A stretch of 64,000 nucleotides of DNA from Bin18 sp965200355. GTDB taxonomy: Bacteria; Desulfobacterota; Binatia; Bin18. Where the stretch lies: the NCBI GenBank assembly GCA_965200355.1, contig OZ241351.1, positions 3,720,001 through 3,784,000 on the forward strand. Direction: 5' to 3'. Position numbers and translations under genes: made by a program. This document shows positions 27,220-35,687 of the stretch, one piece after another. Positions within the stretch are counted from its first letter, which is position 1, and the number at the start of each line of letters is the position of its first letter. The notes under the pieces are model-generated. The model made no database searches. It saw only the letters and a program-made list of their open reading frames with translations, and was not told where the DNA came from.

Positions 27220-29541
27220 TTACGGGGCTTCCTGACCGAGTAGGCGACGTTTGAGACGATTTTTCAGAGATAACAGCCAGGGCCGGTCGGTCTTGAGGAG
27301 CGCGTTATAGAGCGACAACAACATCCGACGAGCCGAAAAATACAACGTAGTCCGCCACGAATGAGCAGACACGGCGTGGAGCTGGGCCGGTAGCCGGCTT
27401 GTGTCTGGTCCAGTGCTCTGCTCCCGTTCTTGCCAGAGCCAGTCCGTCACCGTCGTCAGCCGTAGATACTCCACGGCTTGCGTTGCACAGGCGCGACCCA
27501 GACCAAGCCCAGGGACGGGTTGGATTGCCGCTTGACGGCGCTGCCGGGCCGCTTTGTATGCCGCCAGCACCGTCTCGGTCATCCGCTCCAGCCGAAAGTG
27601 ATCCTCAATACGTTGACGACCCTTTTGGCCCATGCGCTTGCGTTGCGCTGGCTCGTCCAACAATTGGGCCAGGGCCGTGGCATACTGCCGGGCTTCGTCT
27701 TCTTCCGACCCACGGTCAATCAGCACCCCGCATTCAGGCGTGACCAGCTCACGCTGTCCGCCCACATCAGCCCCCACAACCGGCACCCCGCAGGCCAACG
27801 CCTCGTACACCGACAGGGCGATGCCTTCCCATTCCGAAGGGAGAAAGAAAATGTCCGCCGCATTCAGCAGACCCCGAATTTCAGCATTCGGCAGTCCCCC
27901 AACAAGGCGAACCTGTCGCTCCAGCCTGTGCTTGCGGACAAAGGTCTTGAGCCAGTCAAAATCCGGCCCGTCACCCGCAACCACAAGCACAAAATCAGTC
28001 CGGTCCTGGGCAAGGCGAAGCCCTGTCTGCGCCAGGACTTTCGGTTGTTTTTGGGCGCATATCCGCCCAACACACACAATCAACGGCGTTGAGGTGTCAA
28101 TATCGTAGCGCTGGCGGGTACGGCGGCCCCGCTCAGCGTCGGGCTGCCAGTAGTCAGCCTCGATATTCGTGTGGCAGACTTCAATGGTCGCCGGGTCTGC
28201 GCCCCGGCCTGCCATCCAGGCTTTCAGATGTTCCGACGAAACCAGGTTACGATCAAGCGTTTCCTGATAGGTGACCGACATCTGTGGATAGCCGCCATTC
28301 TTCCACTGCTCTTCCTCAATATGACAAAAATCGAGCAAGGGCAGCTTTGGAAAATGCGCCCGCAGATAGGGCAGGAGATGATAGCCAAATTCGCTGTGCG
28401 AGATGAGTACCGCATCCATCTCCCGGCTGTGGACCAACGAGCGCAAAAAGCGCGGATAATCGACAGGCCGCAGAAAATGGTTGAGCATAAAAATATCGGG
28501 GGTCAAGGCGGCAAACGGCGTGGTCCAGGGATGCTCACCGCTGAGGGTGGTCACAATCGTCACTTCCCAGCCGCGTTGGACGAGTTGGCCGAGCAGGTCC
28601 AGATTGAACTTGTCCGACCCGCCCATCGCCAGCCACGGGACTATGAGTAAGAGACGTGGCTTCTCTTTCGTCAGTCTGTTCTGCCACGGCAGCGTGTCAG
28701 AGACGGCTTCATAGGGCGCCGGTGGCGCGGCCTGGGGAGTGGGGAAATCATCCCAGAGCCGGGGGTAGCGCTGACGCAATTTTTTCCGAAAGGCGGCCTC
28801 CCGCTCTCCACCGTCCCACGTTTCCCAGCGTTCGCCGTGGTTCTCGCGCCGCCGATACCAGTCAAGATACTCCGGCAGCGTCGTGCCCCAATGGCCCTCA
28901 TCGGCGCAGTGCAGCCAGAAGTCCCAGTCTTCCAGCCCGCCCCGAATCGTCTCGTCATAGCCGCCCACGGCGGTATGCACGCTGCGCCGGACCGCGCTGG
29001 TGATATCCACAAGGTTCTGTTCGAGAAAAACACCCCCATTGTGAAAGCCCTGCTGCCAGAGATATTCACGGGCGTCAAAGCCGACTGAGTAGCCCTTCAC
29101 AAAGGCAAATTCGGGATACGACTCCAAAAACCACAGCCATTTTTCTATGGCGGTTGGCTCCAGCAGGTTATCACTGTCAAGCTGGACCACATACGGTGCC
29201 TGTGCCACGCCAAACGCGCGGTTGCGCGCCGCACTCGGTCCCTGATTGGTCGGCATATCAAGCACCCGAATCCGTGGGTCGTCCAGGCATCGATACGCAT
29301 CCAGTACCGTCAGCGCCTCAGGCTGGGTTGAGCCGTCGTTGACAATCAGCCACTCCCACTGCTGGAACGACTGCCGCAGTACCGACCGGGCCGTCTCATG
29401 GAAAATCGGCCCGGTGTTATAAAAAGGTGTCACAATCGTCGCGGCTGGCGGGGCACTCGGATTAAGCGGACGATAGTCATACTGCGGACGTCGGTCTGAG
29501 GCCGGGGTATTGGTGTAATCAGGACTGTTCGGATCAATCAT
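27220..29541 (-). CDS. Bifunctional glycosyltransferase: GT2 domain then GT4 domain
   Basis: A 773-residue fusion. Residues about 33-265 are a GT2 domain with ATIVTPFYNTGPIFHETARSV, WLIVNDGSTQPEAL, GPSAARNRAFG and the metal-binding VQLDSDNLLEP. Residues about 300-690 are a GT4 domain with LLIVPWLAMGGSDKFNLDLL, VCVGRICAQKQPKVLAQ and the EX7E-type PSEWEGIALSVYEALACGVPVV. A short C-terminal helical region follows. Two activities in one chain suggest that two consecutive sugars are added. Its first 8 bases overlap the stop of the gene upstream (29534), so translation is coupled. That partner carries the same two domain types in the opposite order. Confidence 0.9.
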   Translation of the reverse strand: MIDPNSPDYTNTPASDRRPQYDYRPLNPSAPPAATIVTPFYNTGPIFHETARSVLRQSFQQWEWLIVNDGSTQPEALTVLDAYRCLDDPRIRVLDMPTNQGPSAARNRAFGVAQAPYVVQLDSDNLLEPTAIEKWLWFLESYPEFAFVKGYSVGFDAREYLWQQGFHNGGVFLEQNLVDITSAVRRSVHTAVGGYDETIRGGLEDWDFWLHCADEGHWGTTLPEYLDWYRRRENHGERWETWDGGEREAAFRKKLRQRYPRLWDDFPTPQAAPPAPYEAVSDTLPWQNRLTKEKPRLLLIVPWLAMGGSDKFNLDLLGQLVQRGWEVTIVTTLSGEHPWTTPFAALTPDIFMLNHFLRPVDYPRFLRSLVHSREMDAVLISHSEFGYHLLPYLRAHFPKLPLLDFCHIEEEQWKNGGYPQMSVTYQETLDRNLVSSEHLKAWMAGRGADPATIEVCHTNIEADYWQPDAERGRRTRQRYDIDTSTPLIVCVGRICAQKQPKVLAQTGLRLAQDRTDFVLVVAGDGPDFDWLKTFVRKHRLERQVRLVGGLPNAEIRGLLNAADIFFLPSEWEGIALSVYEALACGVPVVGADVGGQRELVTPECGVLIDRGSEEDEARQYATALAQLLDEPAQRKRMGQKGRQRIEDHFRLERMTETVLAAYKAARQRRQAAIQPVPGLGLGRACATQAVEYLRLTTVTDWLWQEREQSTGPDTSRLPAQLHAVSAHSWRTTLYFSARRMLLSLYNALLKTDRPWLLSLKNRLKRRLLGQEAP

Positions 29542-31951
29542 CGTGTTCCACTCTGGCCGGAATTTCCTGGACCGGCTTGACCAATTTCAGCCGGACGCCC
29601 AACTGGCCCCATACGCTCTCTTGCCAGTGACGGGTCTGCGCCTGCCAGTGAGCGGCCTGCTCTGCTCGCTGCTGGGCGATTCGCTCCCAATTGTCCCGTT
29701 GCCCTTCCAGCCACGCCTTGCCTGCTTCGAGTTGGGCAATCCAGCCCTTGAGCTCACGGATAAGATCGTTCTGGGTCGCAGCCACCTGCTGCCAGCTCGC
29801 TTGTTGCCCTTCCAGCCACGCCTTGCCGCGCTGGAGTTCCGCAGTCCATCGCCGCAGCCTGGTCAGCGCGTCGAACGCTTCTTCAAGGGCCGGGCCGGCG
29901 GCGGGCGGTCCCTGGTTACGGTACAGCCGAAGGGCACGGCGGGCGGCTGTGGTGAGTTCATTCACCCCGCGCTCAAATTGATAGGCGTGTGAAGCGTTGC
30001 CGCCGTGCCAACGATAGCGGACCAGGGGCTGCGCCAGAAAGCCGACTCGATACGTCAGACACAGCCTGAGCCACATGGCATAATCACAGGCAAAGCCGAG
30101 GTCCCAGTCAAATCCGCCCTGTTTGAGCAGGGCGCGGCGGCGGGCGAGGACGGTAGGCGCACATACCCGGTTGCCATTGAGGAGCAGGGTCCGAAAGTAC
30201 TCCGGTCCATCCCACACCGTGTCTGTGGTCGTGTCCTCAATCCAGTCGGTAAACGCACTCGGCGCTGACCCATCAACCAGCGTTTCCACCGCAGAATGGA
30301 CAAACCCGACGGTTTCATCCGCGCTCAGCAGGTGGACTTTACGCTCCAGGTTTTCGGGCAGCATCACATCGTCCTGGTGAAAAACGCACACGAGGTCTCC
30401 AGCGGCGAGTTCGAGACAGCGGTTCCAATTGGCCGGGATTCCCAGCCGCTCCGGATTGCGGTGTACCTGTATTCTCGGGTCGGAGAAAGACTGAACGATA
30501 TCGAGCGTGGCGTCGGTCGAGCCGTCATCAACAACCAGGAGTTCAAAATCCTGATAGGTCTGGCCGAGCACGCTGTCCAGCGCCTCTTTGATAAATGCCG
30601 CGCCATTATACGTGGGCAAGCAGACGCTCACCGTGCGTGTCGATGTCAGTTTCGGCCTCCCCGCACCCGTTGAGGGCGGGCCGGGACGCGAGCTTTCTTC
30701 CACTGGCTTGTCCCTCCGCACGGCCTCATACACCGCTTCCATATCCTGAGCGTAGGCCTGCGGGTCTCGGATTGGCGTTGAGGCTGGCGTCAGCTGTTCA
30801 CGCAACTGGGCATCGGTTCTCAGACGCTTCAGGCAACGCCGCAGGTCATCGGCATTCTCGGGTTCAAACAGTAGGCCGTTCACCCCATCCTGAATGACTG
30901 CGGGCAGGGCCCCACGCCTGGCGGCAATGACCGGCAGGCCAGCCTGAAGCGCCTCTCGCGCAACCAGCGAAAAGGTTTCCTCACAGATACTGGGAACAAC
31001 CAGCACATCATGTTGAGCCAGAATCGGACTTAATTCGTCGTGGGCATAGGTTCCGCAAAAACGAATGGGCAGGTCTGACGCATCGGCCTGCAACTGGTCG
31101 GCATACGCCCGCCAGGCCTCCACGCGGCTCCCGTACAAGGAGACGGCGATACTCCCGGCCGGTAATTCCCGCGTTGCTTCAACCAGCAAATGCGGGCCTT
31201 TATGCGGCATGAGCACCCCAAGGTATAACACCCGCAGCGGTCCGAGCGGCTGGTCTTTGCGGTTTTCTGGCGATATCTGCCGGACGGGAACGATTCCAGG
31301 AGCAACAACGTGGAGATACGGTTCCACAAAAGGAAAAATCTCTTGCATCCGCTCAGCCAGGAATTGGGACGGAACAATGACCCGCCGCGGCATATGAAGG
31401 AGTTGTTCAAAATAGGCAAAACGCCGCCGGGCCTCATCCGCAGTTGTAACCGACTGTAGACAGGCAACACAGCGCTCACCCCGGTCCGGCCCTGGGCACA
31501 GCCGGAGGTGATTGTCGATCAAGTGGATACGGTAACAGGCAAAAAAGAAATCGTGCAGGCTGAGGACGACCGGGTAGCCGAGTTGAGCCGGGATTTGGAG
31601 CATACTCCCAGACAGATGCCCAACATGCTGAATATGCACGATGTCGGGCTGAATATCGGTCAAAACGCAGTGGAAGGCTTGGTTACTAAATGGATTATCA
31701 TACTCCAGGCGGAAGTGTGAGACGTGGCTGAGATTATTCACAACCCGCACAATGTCCACCTTGTTTCCCGTATCCCCTTGTGGTTCGTCTCGTCGCAACG
31801 AGAATTCCTCACTCGTCGGGTCGGCCATCCGGGCGAAAACCGTCACCTCATGGCCCCGCTGGGCAAGCGCCTGGGATAACGTCGCGGTAACGATTTCCGC
31901 CCCACCCCGCTCTTGGGGAGGATAACCGTGGACAACCTGGAGAATACGCAT
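29534..31951 (-). CDS. Bifunctional glycosyltransferase: GT4 domain, GT2 domain, coiled-coil tail
   Basis: An 805-residue fusion. Residues 1-400 form a GT4 domain (VVHGYPPQERGGAEIVTATL; Cys-rich insert CPGPDRGERCVACLQ; VLYLGVLMPHKGPHLLVEA; VVPSICEETFSLVAREAL). Residues about 437-660 form a GT2 domain (VSVCLPTYNGAAFIKEALDS, LLVVDDGSTDATL, CVFHQDDVMLPE). Residues about 686-805 are a coiled coil with two GKAWLEGQ motifs 35 residues apart and a terminal segment (HWQESVWGQLGVRL) that matches the C-terminus of the methyltransferase at 22530. The shared tail may dock both enzymes in one complex. No membrane helix is seen. Translation is coupled to the GT2-GT4 protein downstream. Confidence 0.9.
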   Translation of the reverse strand: MRILQVVHGYPPQERGGAEIVTATLSQALAQRGHEVTVFARMADPTSEEFSLRRDEPQGDTGNKVDIVRVVNNLSHVSHFRLEYDNPFSNQAFHCVLTDIQPDIVHIQHVGHLSGSMLQIPAQLGYPVVLSLHDFFFACYRIHLIDNHLRLCPGPDRGERCVACLQSVTTADEARRRFAYFEQLLHMPRRVIVPSQFLAERMQEIFPFVEPYLHVVAPGIVPVRQISPENRKDQPLGPLRVLYLGVLMPHKGPHLLVEATRELPAGSIAVSLYGSRVEAWRAYADQLQADASDLPIRFCGTYAHDELSPILAQHDVLVVPSICEETFSLVAREALQAGLPVIAARRGALPAVIQDGVNGLLFEPENADDLRRCLKRLRTDAQLREQLTPASTPIRDPQAYAQDMEAVYEAVRRDKPVEESSRPGPPSTGAGRPKLTSTRTVSVCLPTYNGAAFIKEALDSVLGQTYQDFELLVVDDGSTDATLDIVQSFSDPRIQVHRNPERLGIPANWNRCLELAAGDLVCVFHQDDVMLPENLERKVHLLSADETVGFVHSAVETLVDGSAPSAFTDWIEDTTTDTVWDGPEYFRTLLLNGNRVCAPTVLARRRALLKQGGFDWDLGFACDYAMWLRLCLTYRVGFLAQPLVRYRWHGGNASHAYQFERGVNELTTAARRALRLYRNQGPPAAGPALEEAFDALTRLRRWTAELQRGKAWLEGQQASWQQVAATQNDLIRELKGWIAQLEAGKAWLEGQRDNWERIAQQRAEQAAHWQAQTRHWQESVWGQLGVRLKLVKPVQEIPARVEHDD

Positions 31952-31959
31952 GGACGAGT

Positions 31960-32940
31960 TTACTGTCGTTTAATACTCTCTTGCAGCGAGAGCCACTGGA
32001 CAAGAGCCGGAGTCAGGGCGTTTTTCCGTTCCCCGAGCCAGACACCATATAACGCCGCAAGATGCCAGGCTAGGGCAAGCCCCCCCCAGCGCAGCCCGAC
32101 GTGTAGCCGCCCTTGCTTTTTGTGCCAGCGCCAGAACGACAGGTCCCGACGGGCGGCTCGGCCGGCCAGCGGCAGCAGACTCCACGCAGACAGACGAGTA
32201 GCTGAATGCGCGTCGCTCAGCGCCTGGGCGTGGTCAAAATGCCGTCTGAAATTGGGCCAGGGACCATAACGGTGGGAATGATACACCACCGAGTCGGCAC
32301 AATAGGCGGTCGTATAGCCGGCTTCCAGAACGCGCTGGGCCCAGCGTTGATCTTCACCAAACTCCACCTCGGGGAAGGGGTGCTGCTGCCACACGCGCCG
32401 GCGCAGGACAGAGCTGACATTGGAGAAAAAATACAAAGCGGCCGGGTTCTGGGCGTAGCCGGGGGCAGTGCGACTGTTCAGACAGGACTTCACCCGACCG
32501 GACAACTCGTCTTCCACGATCCGCCGCCACTCCATGGGATGACAGTCTGGGCGGGGCAGGTGGCGGCTATACGCCCCGGCAATGGACGGGTCGGCCTGTA
32601 AAGGGGCCAGCAGATTGCCCAGCCAGTCCGCATTGGCCGGCGTCGCGTCCTGGGTCAGAAACACCAGATAGTCGCCCTGGGCGTGGCGGGCAGCAAGGTT
32701 ACGGGTGGTGCCGTGACCAAATTCCTGGGGCGGAATCTGGATGACATGCACTGCATGGGCCGCAAGAATCGGCAGGGTCTGGTCGCGGGAACCAGAATCC
32801 ACCGCAATGATTTCAGCCAGGCGGAAGTTCCCCCGCTGGGCTCGGACGCACCGCAAGGTTTCAGCCAGATAACGCTGGCCGTTTTTTGTGACCAGGAGAA
32901 CGGATACCCTCGGCACAGCGGGTTCCTGAATCGCACTCAC
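31960..32940 (-). CDS. Glycosyltransferase family 2, rhamnosyltransferase-like
   Basis: A 326-residue GT-A enzyme with VSVLLVTKNGQRYLAETLRCV, IIAVDSGSRDQTLPIL, EFGHGTTRNLAA and LVFLTQDATPANADWL, which is the pattern of rhamnosyltransferases (GHGxTRN followed by TQDA). The ED-type motif is VEFGEDQRWAQRVLEAGY. I start at the GTG at 32940, preceded by AGGGGG at 6 nt. A longer frame exists but would overlap the exporter permease gene by more than 200 bp. It lies 20 bp after the permease stop and 8 bp before the next glycosyltransferase start, in one operon. Confidence 0.88.
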   Translation of the reverse strand: MSAIQEPAVPRVSVLLVTKNGQRYLAETLRCVRAQRGNFRLAEIIAVDSGSRDQTLPILAAHAVHVIQIPPQEFGHGTTRNLAARHAQGDYLVFLTQDATPANADWLGNLLAPLQADPSIAGAYSRHLPRPDCHPMEWRRIVEDELSGRVKSCLNSRTAPGYAQNPAALYFFSNVSSVLRRRVWQQHPFPEVEFGEDQRWAQRVLEAGYTTAYCADSVVYHSHRYGPWPNFRRHFDHAQALSDAHSATRLSAWSLLPLAGRAARRDLSFWRWHKKQGRLHVGLRWGGLALAWHLAALYGVWLGERKNALTPALVQWLSLQESIKRQ

Positions 32941-32960
32941 GAGTACCCCCCTGTCGCTAT

Positions 32961-33743
32961 TTAGAGATAATCGGCAAAAAATCCCCGGCAGCGCTCGAAG
33001 GCGTAGCGGCCAAACCAAAAGAGGCCGACTGCCCAGCAGACGCTGTACAGCAACGCGCCATCCAGGTTCAGGCTGCCTGACAGAATAAGTGAGCGGTAGG
33101 CGTCGGTAATCGCCACCATCGGGTTCAGGATAAACAGCAGGCCGATGGACTCCGGGATGAGACTGGCCGGATACAGAATCGGGGTCAGGAAAAACCACAG
33201 CGTAAACCCGGCGGTGGCAAGTTGTTCAACATCCCGAAAGAAGACATTGCCACAGGCCAGCAGCATACCCAGCCCAATTGCCAGGAGCAGGGCCAGACCG
33301 AAGGGCAGGCATAGCAACAGCCCGGCCCCGCCGATGAACGTCCCTTTCCACACCATCAGCCCGAGCAGGAACAGCAGGAACCCGACGCCCTGCACCAGAA
33401 AGCTGGCCAACACCACCGCGACGACCAGCAGTTCTGACGGAAACTGCAATTTTTTCACCATATTGGCATTGTTGGTGATGGTCGTCACCGAGCGCACGCA
33501 GGCCTCCTGAAACGCCAGCCACGGCCACAGGCCACAGAACACAAACTCGGTAAAACCATGTCCCCCCTCAATCTCGCCCACCCGGTAGATCATCGAGAAC
33601 ACCATGCTGTACAGACCTAATAGGATGGCCGGCTGGATCACCGACCACAGGCCACCCAGACTCGTGCCGGCGAAACGGGCGCCGACCTCACGCCGGACCA
33701 TGCTAGCCAGCAGATAGCGATGGGTCGTCAGGCTGGTAAACAT
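32961..33743 (-). CDS. wzm: ABC-2 type polysaccharide exporter permease (Wzm-like)
   Basis: A 260-residue inner-membrane permease with six transmembrane helices. The start (THRYLLASMVRREVGARFAG) and the segment SLGGLWSVIQPAILLGLYSMVF are hallmarks of Wzm/TagG/KpsM exporters, as is FLTPILYPASLIPE before the last helices. It pairs with the ATPase at 35688. The two genes are separated by a carbamoyltransferase gene and a small gene. ATG at 33743 fits the family start. A GTG at 33785 overlaps the stop of the carbamoyltransferase gene by one base and could be an alternative coupled start. The pair exports a lipid-linked glycan from cytoplasm to periplasm. Confidence 0.9.
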   Translation of the reverse strand: MFTSLTTHRYLLASMVRREVGARFAGTSLGGLWSVIQPAILLGLYSMVFSMIYRVGEIEGGHGFTEFVFCGLWPWLAFQEACVRSVTTITNNANMVKKLQFPSELLVVAVVLASFLVQGVGFLLFLLGLMVWKGTFIGGAGLLLCLPFGLALLLAIGLGMLLACGNVFFRDVEQLATAGFTLWFFLTPILYPASLIPESIGLLFILNPMVAITDAYRSLILSGSLNLDGALLYSVCWAVGLFWFGRYAFERCRGFFADYL

Positions 33744-33784
33744 GCTTTTGTGTGGCTGACCACTCGCCACTCGCCAAAGGTGCA

Positions 33785-35464
33785 CTAACGGGAAACCAGG
33801 AAGTCGCCAATGACGAGATGATCCATCTCCGTCTGTTGGAACATGGCAAGAGCCTCATACGGCGTATTCACAATGGGGTCCCCCTTCAAATTAAACGACG
33901 TGTTGAGCACCCCGTGAATTCCCGTCAGCTTCCCAAATTCGGTAATCAGCGTGTGATAACGCAGGTTGGCCTCGGCTGTCACGACCTGAGCGCGGGCCGT
34001 GGCATCGACGTGCATGGCAGCACTCAGGTCGCGCCGACCGACTGGGGTCGTTGGCAGCGCCATTGTCATATAGGGGGCGGATATGGACGTGGGGAAATAG
34101 CGCTCACGCTGCTCCACGACCACCGAAGGCCCAAAAGGACGCCAGTCTTCGCGGTGCTTGACCCGATTATTGACCCGATCCTTCATGGCCGGGTCAGCCG
34201 GGTTGGCCAGGATGGAGCGATTCCCCAAGGCGCGCGGCCCCATTTCCATGCGGCCCTGAAACCAGCCCAGGATATTCCCGTCGGCCAGCAACTCGGCCGC
34301 GCGGGTGGTCACATCCGAACAGGACTCATACGAGACACCCGTCTCCTCAAGCGCGGCTTTGATGTCCTGATTGCTCCATTCTGGACCAAAGTACGCGTGC
34401 GGCAGGGGATGCGGACGTTTGCCCGTTTCCCTGGCATACAGCGCAAAGGCCGCGCCAATGGCGCACCCCGGATCGTTGGCGGCCGGCGGGACATAGAGAC
34501 GCTGCACCGCAGGGTGCGCCGCCAGTTCGCCGTTCATCTTGGCGTTCAATCCCACCCCACCGGCCAGACAGAAGTCGTGCCAGCCGGTCTGCTCGAACAG
34601 CACGTCAAACAAATGCGCGCTAATCCGTTCCGTCACCGCCTGGAGCGAGGCGGCAATATGCTCATCCGTGCCGTTGATGGGGTTTCTCCGATAGGCCCGC
34701 GGCGGCCCGAAAAAACGACTCAGCCCAACCGGCACCTCGGATAACCAGCCGACGACGGCCTGTGACCAGTAATCGTGCGGCCGGGTGACAAACCCGTCCC
34801 GGGTGGGGGTCACGATTTGATCGAATACCTCGGCGAACCGATCTTCGCCATACGAGGCCAGCCCCATGACGCTGCCCTCGCCGTCCAGAAAGGAAAAGCC
34901 CAGGAAGTGCGTGACCGCGGAGTAGAGCATACCCAGGGAGTGGGGCATCGGAATTTCGGCCAAGTGGCTAATCTGCGTCCCCTCGCCTTTTGCCAGGACC
35001 GCGGTGACGGCCTCTCCCCGCGCGTCCAGGGAGAGGATATTCGCTTGCTCAAACGGCGAGCACAGGAAGGCGGTTGCCAGATGGCAGTCGTGGTGGTCAA
35101 GCACGGCAAGCCGGACGCCGACGTTGCGGGCAAATGCCTCGACATACCTGCGGATCATTTGCAGGTTCGTGAAATAGTTGAGCATATCTTGTGGATAACG
35201 CTGGAAGTGCGAGTAGAACGGCTCGACCTTCCAGTCATCGCACAGGCTGCGAGAACAGTCGTAATAAAACGCCAGGGCGTCGATATCGCGGAAATCAAGT
35301 CCGGCGTGGCGGAGACAGAATTGGATTGCGTGGTGGGGGAATTTGCCGTGGGCGTGTTTTTGACGGATCAGGCGTTCCTCTTCGACATAGGCCACCAACT
35401 TCCCGTCCCGAACCAGGGCCGCGGACGCATCATGAAACAGCCCGGTCACACCGAGGACGATCAT
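33785..35464 (-). CDS. Carbamoyltransferase (NodU/CmcH/TobZ family)
   Basis: A 559-residue enzyme that transfers a carbamoyl group from carbamoyl phosphate to a hydroxyl. The N-terminal Kae1-like domain starts VLGVTGLFHDASAALVRDG and has VLDHHDCHLATAF, containing the metal-binding His residues. The C-terminal YrdC-like domain includes GRMEMGPRALGNRSILANP, typical of this family. In nodulation factors and antibiotics the acceptor is a sugar or aminocyclitol hydroxyl; here a sugar in the exported glycan is likely from the flanking wzm and wzt. It overlaps the small gene upstream by 4 bp (ATGA). Confidence 0.93.
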   Translation of the reverse strand: MIVLGVTGLFHDASAALVRDGKLVAYVEEERLIRQKHAHGKFPHHAIQFCLRHAGLDFRDIDALAFYYDCSRSLCDDWKVEPFYSHFQRYPQDMLNYFTNLQMIRRYVEAFARNVGVRLAVLDHHDCHLATAFLCSPFEQANILSLDARGEAVTAVLAKGEGTQISHLAEIPMPHSLGMLYSAVTHFLGFSFLDGEGSVMGLASYGEDRFAEVFDQIVTPTRDGFVTRPHDYWSQAVVGWLSEVPVGLSRFFGPPRAYRRNPINGTDEHIAASLQAVTERISAHLFDVLFEQTGWHDFCLAGGVGLNAKMNGELAAHPAVQRLYVPPAANDPGCAIGAAFALYARETGKRPHPLPHAYFGPEWSNQDIKAALEETGVSYESCSDVTTRAAELLADGNILGWFQGRMEMGPRALGNRSILANPADPAMKDRVNNRVKHREDWRPFGPSVVVEQRERYFPTSISAPYMTMALPTTPVGRRDLSAAMHVDATARAQVVTAEANLRYHTLITEFGKLTGIHGVLNTSFNLKGDPIVNTPYEALAMFQQTEMDHLVIGDFLVSR

Positions 35465-35670
35465 GCCTCCCCCTCCGCTACACGCTGGCTGCGGACCTCG
35501 TGGGCTATGGCGGCGGGGTCAATCAGAGCTGAGGATGAGAGCAGGCTCAGGAACAGCCGTGCGGCCTGGAATACCTGCGCTTCGGTCAGGGTCGTGGCAA
35601 ACTCATCCTCAAGCGCGCGCAGAGAGGCGGCGCGTTGGGTCTGATCCAGGAAACATAGGTTCTCCTGCAT
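35461..35670 (-). CDS. Small hypothetical protein, translationally coupled to carbamoyltransferase
   Basis: A 69-residue protein starting MQENLCFLDQTQRAASL. The ATG at 35670 follows GAGGAG at 7 nt. An in-frame ATG at 35688 overlaps the stop of the exporter ATPase gene (TGATG) and is an alternative. It has no membrane segment or recognisable motif and is mostly helical, with alternating acid and hydrophobic residues. Its 4-bp overlap with the carbamoyltransferase and close fit to wzt suggest a real gene of the export operon. Its role is unknown. Confidence 0.6.
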   Translation of the reverse strand: MQENLCFLDQTQRAASLRALEDEFATTLTEAQVFQAARLFLSLLSSSALIDPAAIAHEVRSQRVAEGEA

Positions 35671-35687
35671 GTGGTCTCTCCTCTTCA

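Noticed and set aside
33752..34744. 330-codon plus-strand frame
   Set aside because: It is antisense to the carbamoyltransferase gene and lacks any recognisable domain.
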